Made by a program: the position numbers and the translations under genes
Part shown: piece after piece, positions 61,105-64,000 of the stretch
Layout of the letters: each line of letters opens with the position of its first letter
Numbering within the stretch: position 1 is the first letter of the stretch
The notes under the pieces: model-generated
The model's database searches: none
What the model was told of the DNA's origin: nothing
The model's input: the letters and a program-made list of their open reading frames with translations, nothing else
Assembly (NCBI RefSeq): GCF_020740795.1
Contig: NC_067312.1
Coordinates: forward strand, 60,860,405-60,924,404
DNA: 64,000 nucleotides
Source of the DNA: Apus apus
Lineage: Eukaryota; Chordata; Aves; Apodiformes; Apodidae
Direction of reading: 5' to 3'

Positions 61105-61186
61105 GGAGCAACTGTCCATGGCAGGGAAGCTGGAACTAGATAATGTTCTAGGTCCCTTCCAACCTGAACCTTCCTGTCATTCTAGG
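61105..61186 (+). mobile_element. CR1 LINE 3'-UTR remnant
   Basis: Only the last part of the 3' UTR is left: CCATGGCAGGGAAGCTGGAA, then ACTAGATAATGTTCTAGGTC, then CCCTTCCAACCTGAACC and a degraded tail (TTCCTGTCATTCTAGG). This parallels the same region of the 19.3- and 54.7-kb copies. It is antisense in the DTWD2 intron. Confidence 0.85.
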
Positions 61187-62914
61187 AATACAAATGGTTC
61201 GAAATGCTGAGACTACAGAGAAAGAGGGAAATCATACACTGGACAAGAGGCACATCTCTGGTGTAGTCAGGTAGTATTCAAACCTGAAAAACTAACAGAT
61301 GCTACAAATAAGGTAAACTCACCCATTTATTTCCAGTAGCAACAAAGCAGTACCAGGGTTCTGCTTCTTGCAGCTGTTTTTCTCATAACTTGTTTAATGG
61401 CAGTAGCTAACAGAGTGGCTCCTGCTCACTCTTAATGGCTATTTTAAAGATAATTTGGTTCTGCTCCTTAATTTACCCACAGAGCACAGCAGCAAAAGAA
61501 TGACAGTGATTCTGCCATCTGTAGATCATCAAGCATTGTACAAAAGGCCAGACTTGCATTAGAAGGTATGGCTACACAGTATTACCCATCATACTTCTAA
61601 GAACCATTCTCTCCTACCTAATCCTCAGTTTTTTTGCAAAAGTTGAAGCTTTTTGTTACTGAAACCTGCGATGGGGGGAGACCTTATTCCCCTTCAAGTC
61701 TTGTAAGAAAATCCAATTAACTGGATTACTCCAGTTATTTAGATGTTCTAAGTAAAAATAAATATGAAAAAACTTCTACATAGATGTAGAAGTTACCTAA
61801 AAATAATGGCAATTCACCTGCAGTTCGTAGCAGATTCATTGTAGCTAGAAACTATTTTAGTATCACTTTTTTTTTTTCTCTGAGATCAGAAATTCCTTCT
61901 ATTAATAGGATGGTTCTTTAATTTAATGAAGAAATCTGTATTAAGAAAGTTGAAATTACTTTCTGGAAATAATAAAACCTTCTATACAACCACAGATCAT
62001 GAAACAAGAAGTGTTTTGCTTTTACTCCCATATGCATCTATTAGGGTTTATGAAAAATCTGCTGTAATAAAAAATTAAATTCTCAATGCATATTTTTGTA
62101 TATTAACTAAAGAAAGACGATACAAGTGAGACTCACATACTCCCCTTTTCAGAGCTAGAAGTACTTCCTGTCCATGGGATTTCAGCATTTCAAGCCAAAT
62201 GTATCTGCTTCACTCAGTTATGCATGTTTCTAATCGTCATAATTGCTACTAAAAAACTACAAATGCTTAACTAATTGCAAACAATGAAACTGACAAACTT
62301 ATAAATTCACAGATGTATAAAGCATGGGATTTACAAAGTTCTTCAATACATTTTATCAACTTCCCTGTTTACTTCAGACCTTCTGAAGTCACTTACCTTC
62401 TGTACAATTCTTTTTCCAAGTCTATGAAGTGACACTGTCTCCTCACTTTGTAACAATGAACTGTTTGGACAAAAAGCAATCTCTGGAAGTTCACTGGCAA
62501 TGTAAGAACTTATCCCGTATATTTAGGAAACAATAATTTTCATTTGGGGTACAGAAGTTAATAATGTTTGCTTCCACTGCCTTTGACACAAAAAAATAGG
62601 AGCTGTTGCTGCCTCTCAATTCATGCCTCATAAAAAAAAAAAAATAAAATTACGAGAGAAATGTTTGTATACATTTTAGAAGACCTTGAACTAGTCACCA
62701 AACCTATGAAATAAAAACAGGTAAGATTTATAGCTGAGCAGGCTAAAGCGACCACTCAGCTGGAACAGAATCAAGTACATGAAAATGCTGGACAGGTTAA
62801 TACATTACATGCTACAGAATGAAGTCTACAAAGACTGCATGTAGGTAGTCATGTAGGAAGTTCATCTACCATCACATTTGATTGCTGCTACTCAGAAGAA
62901 CATCAACTAATTGA
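61187..62914 (-). other. DTWD2 intron, unique sequence with one exon-like segment
   Basis: AT-rich. An open segment on the minus strand at 62,397-62,508 is followed by a strong donor (see findings). No repeat family was recognised. Confidence 0.5.
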
Positions 62915-64000
62915 AATCCCACTTGTGTATCTGGACCTGTGCAAAGCTTTCAACACTGTCGTGCACAACACTCTGGTATCAAAACTGGAACAGCATGGAT
63001 TCAAAGGATGGACCACTCATTGGGTAAGGAACTGGCTGGATGGTCACACTCTAAGAGTGATGACTGACAGCTCAATGTCCAGATGGAGACTGGAGACATG
63101 TGATGAGTGGTGTTCCCCAAGGGTTGGTACTGTGAGTGGTTCTGTTTGTCATCTTTGTCAGCAACATGGACAGTGGGAATTAATGCAACCTCAGCATGTT
63201 TGCTGACAATATCGAAGTGTGTAGTGAGGCTGACATGCTAGAGGGAAGGGATGCCATCTACAGGGAACTTGACTGGCTTGAGAAGTGGGCTTGTGCAAAC
63301 TGCATCAAGTTCAACCAGACCAAGTGGAAGGTCCTGCACCTAGGTCAGGGCAACCCCAAGCACAAATACAGGCTGAACAAAGAATGGATTGGTAACAGCC
63401 TGGATGAGAAGAACTTGGGGTTGATGGTGGATGAAAAAGCACAACTTGGGCTGGCAATACGCACTTGCAGTCCAGAAAGCCAACTGTGTCCTGGGCTGCA
63501 TCAAAAGAAGTGTGACCAGCAGGTCAAGGGAAGTGATTCTCCCTCTTTACTCAGATCTCCTAAGACCCCACTTGGACTACTGTGTCCAGTTGTGGAGTCC
63601 CCAACATGAAAAGCACAATGAGCTCTTGAGGAAGTCCAGAGGAGGGCCATGAAGGAGATCAGAGGGCTGGAGCACCTCTCCTATGAAGACAGGCTGTGAG
63701 CACTGGGTTTGTTCAGCCTGGAGAGGAGAAAGGCTCAGGGGAGACCTTAGAGCGACCTTCCCACACTTAAAGGGCCTACAAGAAAGCTGGGTAGGGACTT
63801 TTTACAAGAGCATGTAGTGACAAGACAAGGGGTAGTGTATTATAAGCGGAAGAGGGGAGATTTAGATTAGACATTAGGGGAAATTCTTCTCTAGGTGGGT
63901 GGTGAGGCACTAGAACAGGTTGCCCAGGGAAGCTGTGGAAGCCCCTTCCTTGAAGTGTTCGAGGCCAGACTGGACAGAGCTTTGAGCAATCTGATCTAGT
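62915..64000 (+). mobile_element. CR1 LINE fragment running off the window
   Basis: This 5'-truncated CR1 begins in the RT domain at [20 protein letters not shown]. It continues with [12 protein letters not shown] and a frame change near 63,100-63,200. An FADNIEV reading then appears where active copies have FADDTKL. Next come LEKWACANCIKFNQTKWKVL, an [12 protein letters not shown] block (63,515-63,550) and the start of the 3' UTR at the right edge. Its wording is close to the 53.3-kb copy (both read WTTHWVRN and CDEWCSP), so the two share a subfamily. The 3' tail lies beyond the window. Confidence 0.95.

Noticed and set aside
62440..62470. Minus-strand CCAAACAG that could end the DTWD2 exon preceding VQLK
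   Set aside because: It is not followed by GT and the residues do not include the DTW motif.
1..64000. Search for tRNA, rRNA, CRISPR, phage, toxin or biosynthetic gene clusters
   Set aside because: No such signature was seen. The sequence is avian-type chromosomal DNA with one partial gene and transposon fossils.

Overview
This is AT-rich vertebrate chromosomal DNA, almost certainly from a bird. The evidence is eleven fragments of CR1 retrotransposons (the dominant avian LINE) ending in the diagnostic ATTCTATG/ATTCTGTG tandem tail, a compact solo LTR, two ancient MIR/CORE-SINE-like remnants, and few other repeats. There are no operons, no CRISPR array, no phage and no recognisable RNA gene. 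Nearly all long open frames are either decayed CR1 ORF2 or chance frames.

Layout. Positions 1 to about 40,960 look intergenic. They hold CR1 pieces (8.4, 9.2-10.0, 16.9-17.4, 18.9-19.4, 26.4-26.9, 29.6-32.1 and 32.6-33.2 kb), ACAT and GATA microsatellites, and two regulatory-looking single-copy segments at 24.2-24.7 and 40.5-40.9 kb. From about 40,960 to the right edge lies the 3' half of a minus-strand gene that I identify as DTWD2, a tRNA-uridine aminocarboxypropyltransferase. The terminal coding exon is at 42,035-42,205 and the penultimate exon at 45,335-45,463. Both have clean splice sites and phase-0 joins. The DTW catalytic exon and everything 5' of it is not in the window, so 45,464-64,000 is one intron of at least 18.5 kb. 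That intron contains three CR1 fragments (all antisense to the gene), a solo LTR (sense), an A/C-only low-complexity tract and a candidate homeodomain-rich conserved element.

The largest CR1 copy (29.6-32.1 kb) still carries the distal endonuclease domain and the whole reverse transcriptase. It is dead, with three in-frame stops, two one-base deletions and altered catalytic residues in both domains. The best leads are the DTWD2 exons, a perfect DR5 retinoic-acid-type element just 3' of DTWD2, a newly delimited solo LTR with target-site duplications, the regulatory-looking clusters, and an unexplained exon-like segment at 62.4-62.5 kb. I saw no sign of a novel multi-gene system.
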